Shown: positions 23,909 to 32,108 of the stretch, one piece after another
Layout of the letters: the number at the start of each line of letters is the position of its first letter
Position numbering within the stretch: the stretch's first letter is position 1
NCBI GenBank assembly: GCA_035293985.1
Contig: DATGLS010000037.1
Location: forward strand, 124,001 to 188,000
Direction: 5' to 3'
Origin: JAVDCA01 sp035293985
Lineage (GTDB): Bacteria; Pseudomonadota; Alphaproteobacteria; Rhizobiales; Xanthobacteraceae
Length of the DNA stretch: 64,000 nucleotides
Program-made: the position numbers and the translations under genes
Notes under the pieces: generated by a model
Told to the model about the DNA's origin: nothing
Databases searched by the model: none
What the model saw: only the letters and a program-made list of their open reading frames with translations

Positions 23909-24972
23909 TGGGTGCATCGCGCAACGCGCCGTTCTTTACGCTCCCCTGCAGGGCCCCTGCAGGGGAGCGTAAAAGGCGCTCCGCTCGCGGCTTGCCAACA
24001 ACGGCATCCCTTGCGTTGATCGCGCTGACCTTCGTGACCGCGTGTGACCCAACCCCGACGCATGCCCAAACCTATCCGGCGCGCCCCATCCGCATCGTCG
24101 TCTCGACCGCGGCGGGCGGCATCACCGACATCTGCGCGCGCGTGCTCGGCCGCTACATCACGACCACGACCGGGCAGACGATCGTGATCGACGACAAGCC
24201 GGGCGGCAGCGGCAACATCGGGATGGAATTCGTCTCGCGCGCCGCGCCGGACGGCTACACGCTCGGCGTCGCCAACACCGGGCAGATCGTCATCAACCCG
24301 TTCCTCTATGCCCGCATGTCGTACAGCCCGCTGCAGGATCTCGTGCCGGTCGGCTCGATCGGCGAGGTGCCGCTGTTCATCGTCGTCAGCGGCAAGCTGC
24401 CGGTGCATTCGATGCAGGAGTTCATCGCCTACGCCAAGGCGCGGCCCGGCAAGCTCAGCTACGCCTCGGCCGGCAGCGGCACCACGCCGCATCTCGTCGC
24501 CGACGCGTTCTTCCGCCGCGTCGGGCTCGAGCTCGTGCATGTGCCCTACCGCGGCGCCATGCCGGGCGTGATGGACGTCATCGCCGGCCGAATGCAGGCG
24601 ACCTTCGTGTCGATGGGCCCGTACATGGACTTCGTGCGCCGCGGCGACATCCGCATCCTCGGCGTCGCGGCGCAGAAGCGCGTGCCCTATCTGCCGGACG
24701 TGCCGACCTTCGCGGAGCAGGGCGTGCCGGATTTCTTTGCGTCGACGTGGTTCGCGATGTTCGCGCCGCGCGGCACGCCCGAGCCGATCATCGCGCAGCT
24801 CAACGGCTATATCCGCGCCGTCGCCACCGATGCGGACGCACGCCGGCGGCTCGACGCGACCTTCATCGAGCCGACGCCGCTCTCGGTTTCCGATTTCACC
24901 CGCCTCGTCGCCGCCGACGCGGAAAAGTGGAAGACCATCGTGCGCGAGGCCGGCGTGAAGGGCGACCGATGA
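23908..24972 (+). CDS. TctC/Bug-type solute-binding protein, probable lipoprotein
   Basis: A binding protein of the TctC family, 354 aa from the ATG that overlaps the UbiD stop (TGATG). The mature part starts QTYPARPIRIVVSTAAGGITD, with KPGGSGNIGMEFVSR and APDGYTLGVANTGQIVIN. Just before it, LALIALTFVTAC gives a possible lipobox with Cys at about residue 46. The first 30 codons are odd because they contain a perfect 18-bp inverted repeat (23935-23973) and would encode an Arg-rich, non-signal-like leader. A downstream TTG start near residue 29 is an alternative. Co-transcribed with UbiD and a quinone reductase; no TctAB nearby. Confidence 0.88.
   Translation: MGASRNAPFFTLPCRAPAGERKRRSARGLPTTASLALIALTFVTACDPTPTHAQTYPARPIRIVVSTAAGGITDICARVLGRYITTTTGQTIVIDDKPGGSGNIGMEFVSRAAPDGYTLGVANTGQIVINPFLYARMSYSPLQDLVPVGSIGEVPLFIVVSGKLPVHSMQEFIAYAKARPGKLSYASAGSGTTPHLVADAFFRRVGLELVHVPYRGAMPGVMDVIAGRMQATFVSMGPYMDFVRRGDIRILGVAAQKRVPYLPDVPTFAEQGVPDFFASTWFAMFAPRGTPEPIIAQLNGYIRAVATDADARRRLDATFIEPTPLSVSDFTRLVAADAEKWKTIVREAGVKGDR
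23935..23973. repeat. Perfect 18-bp inverted repeat inside a gene start
   Basis: Arms at 23935-23952 (TTTACGCTCCCCTGCAGG) and 23956-23973 are exact reverse complements with a 3-nt loop. The hairpin is inside the N-terminal codons assigned to the TctC protein. It looks like an inserted repeat of the kind seen between genes elsewhere; in RNA it would form a very stable stem between UbiD and the TctC mature coding part. Confidence 0.85.
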
Positions 24973-26009
24973 AAGCCATCGTCATCCACCGCTTCGGCCC
25001 GCCCGAGGTGCTGAGCTACGGGGACGTGCCCGATCCGTCGCCGCGCGCGGGCGAGATCCGCATTCGCATTCATGCGGCGACCGTCAACCGCGTGCTCGAC
25101 GTGCGCCTGCGTGCCGGCACCGAGGCGCACTACGGCGCGACGCTGCCGCTCATTCCCGGCGTCGACTGCGCCGGCATCGTCGACGCGGTCGGGGAGGGCG
25201 TGACCCGCTGGCGCATCGGCGACCGCGTCGCCGCCGCGGGCGTCATGCCGCTCGAGGTCTGCGCCGAGGACGAGGCGGGCTACAAAGGCCCGCTCGGCAT
25301 GATGGGCGTGCGCCGGCCGGGAGGCTTCGCGGAAAAAGTCTGCGTGCCGGCGAGCGCCGGGGTCGCCGTGCCGGCCGCGCTCGACTTCCACCACGCCGCC
25401 GTGATCATGCGCCACGCGCCGACCGCCTGGAACCTGCTGTGCAATCTCGCCAGGCTCGAAGCCGGCGAGACCGTGCTGATCATGGGCGCCGGCGGCAACC
25501 TCGGCACCGTCGGCATCCAGATCGCCAAGCACGTGGTCGGTGCGACCGTGATCGCAGCGGCCGGCTCGCCCGAGCGCGCGCAGCTCGGCCTCGATCTCGG
25601 CGCCGATCACGCCGTCGACTATCGGGCGCGTGATCTCCACGATGCCGTGATGGAAATCACCGGCGGGAAGGGGGTCAACGTGCTCTACGACAACATCGCC
25701 AATCCGAAAGTGCTGCCGCGCGCCTTCAAGACGCTCGGCGCGGACGGCCGCATGGTCACCGCCGGCGCACACGGCGGCCCCGAAGCTGCGATCGACTTCC
25801 ATCATCTGTACGACCGCCGCATCACCATCATCGGCCGGCCCGGGCATCGACCCGAAGATCGCGCCACCTGCTTCGCGGCGGCCGCCGAGGGCAAGATCAA
25901 GGCGCAGATCGAGCGCGTGCTGCCGCTGTCGCACGCGGCGGAGGCACATCGGCTGGTGGAGAGCGGCGAGGTGCAAGGCAAGATCGTGCTCGACCCGACC
26001 ATGGGGTGA
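24969..26009 (+). CDS. Zinc-independent alcohol dehydrogenase/quinone oxidoreductase (MDR family)
   Basis: A 346-aa medium-chain dehydrogenase/reductase. It starts MKAIVIHRFGPPEVLSYGDVP as NADPH:quinone oxidoreductases do. The nucleotide-binding motif is GETVLIMGAGGNLGTVGIQIAK, followed by ALGADH-type LDLGADHAVDYRA. The structural zinc Cys cluster is absent. The ATG overlaps the TctC stop (ATGA). As the third gene of the UbiD operon it may reduce an enoyl or quinone product of the pathway; that is inference. Confidence 0.88.
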   Translation: MKAIVIHRFGPPEVLSYGDVPDPSPRAGEIRIRIHAATVNRVLDVRLRAGTEAHYGATLPLIPGVDCAGIVDAVGEGVTRWRIGDRVAAAGVMPLEVCAEDEAGYKGPLGMMGVRRPGGFAEKVCVPASAGVAVPAALDFHHAAVIMRHAPTAWNLLCNLARLEAGETVLIMGAGGNLGTVGIQIAKHVVGATVIAAAGSPERAQLGLDLGADHAVDYRARDLHDAVMEITGGKGVNVLYDNIANPKVLPRAFKTLGADGRMVTAGAHGGPEAAIDFHHLYDRRITIIGRPGHRPEDRATCFAAAAEGKIKAQIERVLPLSHAAEAHRLVESGEVQGKIVLDPTMG

Positions 26010-26146
26010 CCTTACGCCCCGCCCGCCGGCGCTTTTGTTCCGTCCCCCGCGAGCGAAGCGGGTGGCGGGAAGGGGCCAGGGGGGCCAGGGGTAGGGCGCT
26101 TCCTCTGAGCAAGATCGTTCGCATGTGATTCGAGAGAAACGAGGGC

Positions 26147-26175
26147 TTGATGGCGACGTGCTTTGCTGCTAGAAC
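26147..26175 (+). promoter_or_regulatory. Predicted promoter overlapped by a LexA-type box
   Basis: TTGATG (26147-26152), a 17-nt gap and TAGAAC (26170-26175) could be -35 and -10 elements for the gene at 26206. The -10 element shares bases with the GAAC-N7-GAAC box, so a bound repressor would block polymerase. Confidence 0.4.
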
Positions 26176-26186
26176 AAAACAAGAAC
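26172..26186 (-). promoter_or_regulatory. LexA (SOS) box, alphaproteobacterial type
   Basis: GAAC-AAAACAA-GAAC is the exact reverse complement of the GTTC-N7-GTTC direct repeat known as the LexA operator in alphaproteobacteria. It lies 19 nt before the start codon at 26206 and overlaps the best -10 element. No other copy was noticed in the window. Confidence 0.7.
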
Positions 26187-26205
26187 ATAATGTGAGGCAC
26201 CCCAC

Positions 26206-26859
26206 ATGTTGCTCAGCGCCGCCAAGCTCGCCGCCAATCGCGCCAATGCCATGAAAAGCACCGGGCCGCGCACCGCTGCCGGCAAGGCGCGCGCGGCGCA
26301 GAATGCGCGCCTTCACGGATTGCGTGCGGCCGTGCTGGCCGATGAAGGCTTCACCCAGGAGGTCAAGGACCTGGCTCGTCTCTTCGCCGGGGAGGGGGCT
26401 CCCCAGGAGGTGTTCGCGCTCGCCTGCCGCCTCGCGGAGACCCACCTGACATACAGCCGGATCAGAGAGATCCGCCTTCAGGTGATCAGGCAGGATCCGG
26501 ATTTGACCAAGACGCCGGCAAGGACCATCCGGCGAGTTGCCGCGATCGATCGTCACGCGGGCCGCGCCTTCTCGCGCCGCAGCCGCGCACTTCGGGCCTT
26601 CACGGCGGGCTGCGTGGAGAACCGCTGGGTGCCTCCGGATTACAAGCGTCCGGGAGCACCTGTGGGCGAGCGCGTCGGCCAGTCCGGCCAGATGAGCACA
26701 TCGGACCAAATGAGGTCATCGGGCGCCACTCCGAATTCTGATGCGGACGAACCCAAACCGCCCGAACGAAGCCACGACGAGCTGTCGGCGCGGAATTCAT
26801 TTGCGACGAGCTCGCTCGAACAAACCCAAAGAGCCCGAACGAACCCAGCGGCGAAGTGA
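26206..26859 (+). CDS. Hypothetical protein with KSTGPRTAAGKARAAQNA motif
   Basis: A 217-aa protein of a widespread but uncharacterised type. Residues 1-40 hold AANRANAMKSTGPRTAAGKARAAQNARLHGLRA, which I recognise as the conserved head of a family found in many copies in Bradyrhizobium-like and other genomes. A helical middle part (QEVFALACRLAETHLTYSRIREIRLQVI) follows. The last about 55 residues are Ser/Thr/Glu-rich and coincide with a 73-74 bp DNA repeat, so they are probably not a conserved domain. The LexA-type box upstream suggests damage control. Possible DNA-related role; not established. Confidence 0.7.
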   Translation: MLLSAAKLAANRANAMKSTGPRTAAGKARAAQNARLHGLRAAVLADEGFTQEVKDLARLFAGEGAPQEVFALACRLAETHLTYSRIREIRLQVIRQDPDLTKTPARTIRRVAAIDRHAGRAFSRRSRALRAFTAGCVENRWVPPDYKRPGAPVGERVGQSGQMSTSDQMRSSGATPNSDADEPKPPERSHDELSARNSFATSSLEQTQRARTNPAAK

Positions 26860-26922
26860 TCGCCTCGAGATCATCTGAAGAGAGGTTGCCCGAACGAACC
26901 CAAGCGGCCCGAACGAAGCCAC
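26747..26922. repeat. Imperfect tandem repeat, period 73-74 bp
   Basis: Units start at 26747, 26820 and 26894 (third incomplete). Each begins with ACGAACCCAA(A)-N-GCCCGAACGAA-CC-A and the internal parts also align weakly (GA-TTCAT-TG before each next unit). The array covers the 3' end of the gene at 26206 and the gap after it. Unit parts are diverged, so it is old. Confidence 0.6.
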
Positions 26923-27010
26923 CGGAAGCGCACACGGCAATCGGTGTACCGTGGCGGCACACTTTGTATTAGGCTCGCCTCCCGAAAACCCACCGGGAGG
27001 AAATCGTGCG

Positions 27011-28123
27011 ATGAACACCGCCGCATCGAACCACGGCAACGGCTGCACCTGCCATCCATCGATGAGCTACACGCCGGTCTCGCGCCGCAAGCTTCTCGCC
27101 GGCGCCGGCGCGATCGCTGCCGCGAGCGTCCTGCCGGGCGCATCGCGCGCGCAAGGCGCGGCGCCGAGGGTGATCGACACCCATCACCATTTCTATCCGC
27201 CGAGCTACCAGAAAATGTGGCTCGGCTGGGAGGACGCGCGCAAGCTGCCGCACTTCCCCGGCCAGGTCGCCTGGTCGGTGCAGAAGGCGGTCGAGGATCT
27301 CGACAAGAACGGCGTTGCGACCGGCGTGCTGTCGATCGCCTCCACGCCGGGCACCTGGATGGGCCTCGACCCGGCCGCGGCGTCCGCGATGGCGCGCACC
27401 TGCAACGAGTTCGCGGCCGAGATGATGCGCGACCACAAGGGCAAGTTCGGCCTGTTCGCGACCCTGTCGATGCTCGACATCGACGCGACGCTCAAAGAGA
27501 TCGAGTATGCCTTCGACACGCTGCATGCGGACGGCATCGGCCTGCAGACGAACTATGGCGACAAGTGGCTCGGCAACCCCGTCTACAAGCCGGTGCTCGA
27601 GGAGCTCAACCGCCGCAAGGCGGTGGTCTATGTCCATCCGCTGGTCGCCGCCTGCTGCGCCCAGCTCAGCGTCGGCGCCTTCCCGGCCGTGATCGAGGTG
27701 CCGCACGATACCACGCGCACGGTCGTGAGCCTGCTGCTCAGCGGCACCTTTGTGCGTCTGCGCGACATCAAGTGGCTGTTCTCGCACGCGGGCGGCACCA
27801 TCCCGATGCTCGCCGGCCGGATCGAGGCGTTCTACGCGCGCGCGGCCGCGAACGCCGGCAAGGACAAGTCGTTCGCGCCGGACGGCATCCTCGCCGAGTT
27901 CCGCCGCTTGCACTACGACACCGCGAACGCGACGAGCCCGCCCGCGATGGCCGCGCTGATGAAGCTCGTGCCGACCTCGCAGGTCACCTTCGGCTCGGAT
28001 TATCCCTATTTCCCGCTCGACCAGATCGAGGTGATCCGCAAGATGGGCCTGCCCGCCGCCGACCTCGCCGCCATCGAAAGCGGCAACGCCACGCGCCTGG
28101 TACCGCGCCTCGCGGGAGCATGA
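27011..28123 (+). CDS. Tat-exported amidohydrolase (ACMSD/6-methylsalicylate decarboxylase-like)
   Basis: A 370-aa metal-dependent hydrolase of the amidohydrolase-2 family. The metal site is D56-T-H58-H-H60; later conserved parts are VVYVHPL, LFSHAGGTIPML and TFGSDYPYFPL (catalytic Asp). This arrangement fits ACMSD-like decarboxylases such as 6-methylsalicylate or gamma-resorcylate decarboxylase. Unusually for these cytoplasmic enzymes, a twin-arginine leader SRRKLLAGAG...GASRAQ (residues 24-48) is present. ATG 27011 has GGGAGGAAA about 8 nt upstream. Stands alone. Confidence 0.85.
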   Translation: MNTAASNHGNGCTCHPSMSYTPVSRRKLLAGAGAIAAASVLPGASRAQGAAPRVIDTHHHFYPPSYQKMWLGWEDARKLPHFPGQVAWSVQKAVEDLDKNGVATGVLSIASTPGTWMGLDPAAASAMARTCNEFAAEMMRDHKGKFGLFATLSMLDIDATLKEIEYAFDTLHADGIGLQTNYGDKWLGNPVYKPVLEELNRRKAVVYVHPLVAACCAQLSVGAFPAVIEVPHDTTRTVVSLLLSGTFVRLRDIKWLFSHAGGTIPMLAGRIEAFYARAAANAGKDKSFAPDGILAEFRRLHYDTANATSPPAMAALMKLVPTSQVTFGSDYPYFPLDQIEVIRKMGLPAADLAAIESGNATRLVPRLAGA

Positions 28124-28185
28124 CAGCTCGCGCCACTCACTCCACCTCATGGTTCGAGTCGATGTGGCGCCACATGGGCCGTCCT

Positions 28186-28242
28186 CGTCCTTCGAGCGCT
28201 TGTCGTCGCAAGTGCGACGACAAGCCCCTTCAGGATGAAGAC
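28186..28242. repeat. Dispersed palindromic repeat (GTCCTTCGAG...TTCAGGATGAAG type)
   Basis: CGTCCTTCGAG, a GTCGTCGCA-AGT-TGCGACGAC-like inner dyad (GCTTGTCGTCGCA and TGCGACGACAAGC) and CCTTCAGGATGAAG form the same element as 53646-53782. The TCA at 28230-28232 within it is the stop codon of the DUF3754 gene. Confidence 0.8.
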
Positions 28243-29531
28243 GGAGCGGGCGCAGCACGTAGTGGAAAGAAGTCCACCCACGTGCGATCGAGGATCGCCA
28301 ACGCATCGTCGAGCGCCGGCACCGTCAGCTTCTCGCCATCGCGCCGCAGCAGCTTGAGCCGCTCGAGCTTCGCCAGCGCCTCGGCGACCTCGAAATCCAC
28401 TTCCACCCGGAACGTCGCCTCGAGCCATTCCTCGATATGGCGGTCGAGCTCGGCTTGTGTCGACGGCGGGCCGGCGGCGCGCAAGAAATAGTAGGCGAGG
28501 AACGCCTCCTTGCACTCCTGCTCCTCGGCCGTGCCGACGATGTAGTCGAGCACGCCCGCGTTGTTGCTGATGTTGCGGAAGTAGACGTTGTCGGAGATCT
28601 GCTTCTGATAGAGCAGCGACTGATGCTTGTACTTGAACCATTGGCGCATCACGAAGCCGCCGACGGCGATCAGGGCGCCCATCGCCGCCAGCGCCTCCTT
28701 GGCGTCGTCACCGCGCACGCCGCGGGACGTGCCGAGCCAGGCGGTGATCACCAGCGCCAGCACGGCGATCGCCGGGATGAGCTTGAGCAGGATCGGGATG
28801 CCGCCGACGATCGCGGGCAGCCCGAGGAAGAGCTTGTCGAACAGGCCCATCACCACCCGCACGTTGGGAAACAGCGTATTGACGTCGCAGCGGGCGACGT
28901 CGCGAAAATACTTGAGCAGGATCGTGCCCGGCCGCAGCCGGTTCCTGGCGAGGCGGCGGGCGAGCCGCGGTGAGGTGATCTCGCTCGCGGGCTTGATCAT
29001 GACCATCAGCACCAGGTGACCATACAAATCGACCTCGACCTTGCGGTTGCGCAGGCCGAACCACTTGCTGACCTCGACCGTCTCGCGGCGCTCGCCGCGG
29101 CGGAAGAAGCGCACCTCGCGATAGTCGTCCTCCGGCAACGCGACCTTGACGTTGAGGACGGGGTGCTCCTCGTGCGAGCGCGCGATCTCCTCGCGCGTCA
29201 CCTCCACGAAATCCGCTTTCGCGAGCGCGGCCGTGAGGGTCGCGACCAGCCCGTCATGGGCGCGCGCCAGCGTCTGCGGATCGACCGGCGCGTTGTGCGG
29301 CAGATCGGGATTGAAGTAATAGTAATCGTTGCGCAGCCCCTCCAGCCGGTCGAGATACTCGTAGTGATAGATCGCGCCGAGCAGACGGGCGAACAGGCGG
29401 AATTTATCCGCCTCGTCGGCGGGCAGACGCCCATGATCGATCAGGGCGCCCAGGATGTCGGCCTTGCGCACCGGAATGAACCGGTCGCGCTGCGCCGGCG
29501 CGTCCTCGGCTTGGTTCCCACCACCCGTCAT
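28230..29531 (-). CDS. DUF3754 (TMEM143-like) membrane protein
   Basis: A 433-aa protein matching the DUF3754/TMEM143 type: DRFIPVRKADILGALIDHG near the N-terminus, LKYFRDVARCDVNTLFPNVRVVMGLFDKLFLGLPAIVGGIP in the middle, two membrane helices (about residues 257-300), and KQISDNVYFRNISNNAGVLDYIVGTAEEQECKEAFLAYYFL. Function in bacteria is unknown. I chose ATG 29531 because GAGGG lies upstream; an ATG 24 codons earlier is open. Its last codons and stop (PSSS*) come from a dispersed repeat, so the C-terminus has been altered by the repeat. Confidence 0.8.
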   Translation of the reverse strand: MTGGGNQAEDAPAQRDRFIPVRKADILGALIDHGRLPADEADKFRLFARLLGAIYHYEYLDRLEGLRNDYYYFNPDLPHNAPVDPQTLARAHDGLVATLTAALAKADFVEVTREEIARSHEEHPVLNVKVALPEDDYREVRFFRRGERRETVEVSKWFGLRNRKVEVDLYGHLVLMVMIKPASEITSPRLARRLARNRLRPGTILLKYFRDVARCDVNTLFPNVRVVMGLFDKLFLGLPAIVGGIPILLKLIPAIAVLALVITAWLGTSRGVRGDDAKEALAAMGALIAVGGFVMRQWFKYKHQSLLYQKQISDNVYFRNISNNAGVLDYIVGTAEEQECKEAFLAYYFLRAAGPPSTQAELDRHIEEWLEATFRVEVDFEVAEALAKLERLKLLRRDGEKLTVPALDDALAILDRTWVDFFPLRAAPAPSSS

Positions 29532-29679
29532 CTCGACCCTCGCGTGTCGCCCGCATGATAGGGAAAGCCTCGGCCAAATGAAGGCGGTAAGACATCGCGG
29601 CACTCCTCATGGATGAAGGTCGCCGCCTTGACATCGCGGCGCGCGCGCGTGAGACACGCTGACACGGGGACCGTCGCTC

Positions 29680-32046
29680 ATGCCGTTCCGCCTGCACTTT
29701 GCCGGCCGTGCCATTGCCGTGATGGTCGCGTTTGTCGGCCTGTGCACGGCAATCGCGGCTGCGCAAACGGACCAGCCGCAGACCACGGCCGAGCTCGCGG
29801 CGGCGCTGCAGCCGCTGCAGTCGACGCTCGCCTCGCTCGAGGTGACGGCGCGCTACGCGAGCAACGACAAGGAGCTCGCTGACATCGCGCCGCGCGTGAC
29901 GTCGCTGCGCGACGACCTGCGTAAGGAAATCGCCGCGCTCGAGCCGCGCCTCACGCGCCTCGACGGCCGCCTCAAGCAGCTCGGTCCGCCGCCGGCCGCC
30001 GGCGCCCCGCCCGAGGCGCCGACGCTCGCCGCCGAGCGCAAGCGCCTCACCGACGAGCACGCCGCGGTCGACGCGGCGCTCAAGCAGGCGAACCTTTTGA
30101 GCGCACGCGCCGACCAGCTCGCCGACAATGTCAGTGCGCGCCGGCGCGCCCTGCTCACCGGCCGGCTGCTGGCACGCTCCCCCGGGCTGCTCGATCCCGG
30201 ATTCTGGCGCGAGACCGTGGCGGCGCTGCCGACCGAGGGAGGCGCGATCCGCACCCTTGCCGTCTCGTCATGGACGGCTGCGCGCGACAAGGTCGGCATC
30301 GTCACGCTGACCGCCGCCGCGGCGGTCGTGGTCGGCTTCGCGGCCGCGGTGCTGCTGCTGACGCGCGCCTGGCGGCGACGCTTCGCCGCACGGCGGAGCG
30401 AGACGCGATTTTCCCGCGCGCTCGCCGCCGCGATCGTGCTCGCGAGCGTCTCGCTGCTGGCGCCCGTCGTGGTGGTCGTCGCGGTGCTGGCGTTCGAAAG
30501 TCTCGGCGTGGTCTCCGGGCCGCTCGCCCAGATCGGCTACGGCATCGCCATCGGCGTCCTCGTCGCGCGCTTCGGCCGCGGCGCCGCGCTGGCGCTGTTC
30601 GCGCCCAGCCGGCCGCGGCGGCGTCTCATTGCGTATCACGACGACGAGGCGTACGCCTTTGCCGGACACCTCGCCTGGGCGGCCCGCCTGCTCGGCATCG
30701 GCGTGGTCTGCAACGCGGTCTTCCGCGCGACCGGCGCGCCGCCTGCGCTCCCGTTGGCGGTCAACGCGCTCACCTCGCTCGCGGTCGCGGCCGTCGCCGG
30801 CCATCTGCTCGCCCGCTTTCCGGAACGGGAGGATGGCGCGCGCGTGCCGGCGCTTCGCGCCGCGCTGTGGCTGCTCGTGGTCACGATCGTGGTGGCGCTC
30901 GCGGCCGGCTATATCAATCTCGCCGCCTTCCTGGCGGGCCGCGTCAGCGCCGCCTTCGCGCTGATCTGCGCGCTCTACGTCGTGCTCGTCCTGATCGATG
31001 CGCTGTTCAGCGAGGTGCTCACCGGCGACACCGCGGTGGGGCGCCGGATCGCGTTCACGTTCGGCATCACGCCGCGCGGGCTCGAGCTCTCCGGCACGCT
31101 GATCTCGGCGGCGCTGCGCATCGTCGTCGTGCTGATCGCGCTGCCGCCGGTGCTCGGGCCGTGGAGCCTGTTCGCGACCGACATGTTCGATTTCCTCGGC
31201 CAGATGGTGGCCGGCGTGCGCATCGCCGGCGTCACCATCTCGCTGACCGCGATCCTCGCGGCGCTGGCCTGGCTCGTCGTCGGCATCCTGGTGGCGCGCG
31301 GCGCGCAGCGCTGGCTGGAGACGCGGTTCATGCCGCGCACCGGCGTCGATCCGAGCCTGCAGCAGTCGGTCGCGACGCTGATCGGCTGGACGCTGCTGAT
31401 CGCCGCCATCGCCTTCGCGCTCGCGCGAGTCGGCATCGAGCCGCAGCAGATCGCGCTGATCGCCGGCGCGCTCTCGGTCGGCATCGGCTTCGGCCTGCAG
31501 GCGGTGGTGTCGAACTTCATCTGCGGCATCATCCTGCTCGCCGAGCGGCCGGTCCGCGTCGGCGATTGGGTGGTGGTCAAGAACGAGGAGGGGATCGTGC
31601 GCCGCATCAGCGTGCGCGCGACCGAGATCGAGACCTTCGACCGCGCGAGCGTGATCATTCCCAATTCCGAGTTCATCACCGGCTCGGTCAAGAACCTCAC
31701 CCATTCCGACACGCTCGGCCGCGTCATCGTGAAGATGCGAATCGCCTATGACAGCGACGTCGACGCGGTGCGCGACTTGCTGCTCGCCGTCACGGCCGAG
31801 CACCCGCAGGTGCTGCAGACGCCGCCGCCGCGCGTCTTCCTGATCGCGTTCGGCGACATCGCGCTCGAGCTCGAGCTGCGCTGCATCGTCGGCAACGTGA
31901 ACTACGGCCTCAACGTGAAGAGCGACCTGCAGGTCGCGATTCTCCAGCGCTTCCGCGCCGCCGGGATCAAGATTCCGGTCCTCGTGCATGAGGAGGCGCC
32001 GAAGCCTCGCCCTGCCGCCGCCGACGCGGCCAAGGCGGGCCCCTGA
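29680..32046 (+). CDS. Mechanosensitive ion channel, MscS family with DUF3772 domain
   Basis: A 788-aa inner-membrane channel. After a signal peptide (residues 1-28), residues about 30-160 are the periplasmic helical DUF3772 domain. About ten membrane helices follow. The MscS pore and beta domain are at about 560-700: ALSVGIGFGLQAVVSNFICGIILLAERP, DWVVVKNEEGIVRRISVRATEIETFDR and IIPNSEFITGSVKNL. It releases solutes upon hypo-osmotic shock. The stop overlaps a possible upstream start for the CAP lipoprotein gene (TGATG). Confidence 0.92.
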   Translation: MPFRLHFAGRAIAVMVAFVGLCTAIAAAQTDQPQTTAELAAALQPLQSTLASLEVTARYASNDKELADIAPRVTSLRDDLRKEIAALEPRLTRLDGRLKQLGPPPAAGAPPEAPTLAAERKRLTDEHAAVDAALKQANLLSARADQLADNVSARRRALLTGRLLARSPGLLDPGFWRETVAALPTEGGAIRTLAVSSWTAARDKVGIVTLTAAAAVVVGFAAAVLLLTRAWRRRFAARRSETRFSRALAAAIVLASVSLLAPVVVVVAVLAFESLGVVSGPLAQIGYGIAIGVLVARFGRGAALALFAPSRPRRRLIAYHDDEAYAFAGHLAWAARLLGIGVVCNAVFRATGAPPALPLAVNALTSLAVAAVAGHLLARFPEREDGARVPALRAALWLLVVTIVVALAAGYINLAAFLAGRVSAAFALICALYVVLVLIDALFSEVLTGDTAVGRRIAFTFGITPRGLELSGTLISAALRIVVVLIALPPVLGPWSLFATDMFDFLGQMVAGVRIAGVTISLTAILAALAWLVVGILVARGAQRWLETRFMPRTGVDPSLQQSVATLIGWTLLIAAIAFALARVGIEPQQIALIAGALSVGIGFGLQAVVSNFICGIILLAERPVRVGDWVVVKNEEGIVRRISVRATEIETFDRASVIIPNSEFITGSVKNLTHSDTLGRVIVKMRIAYDSDVDAVRDLLLAVTAEHPQVLQTPPPRVFLIAFGDIALELELRCIVGNVNYGLNVKSDLQVAILQRFRAAGIKIPVLVHEEAPKPRPAAADAAKAGP

Positions 32047-32108
32047 TGTTCATCTTTTGGCTACGGTCGCATCGCATGATCCGCCTCCCGAATCGGAGAG
32101 CCGCGTCG

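Noticed and set aside
26747..26922. CRISPR-like array
   Set aside because: Only three units, repeats diverged, and the between-repeat parts are themselves related, so they are not spacers.
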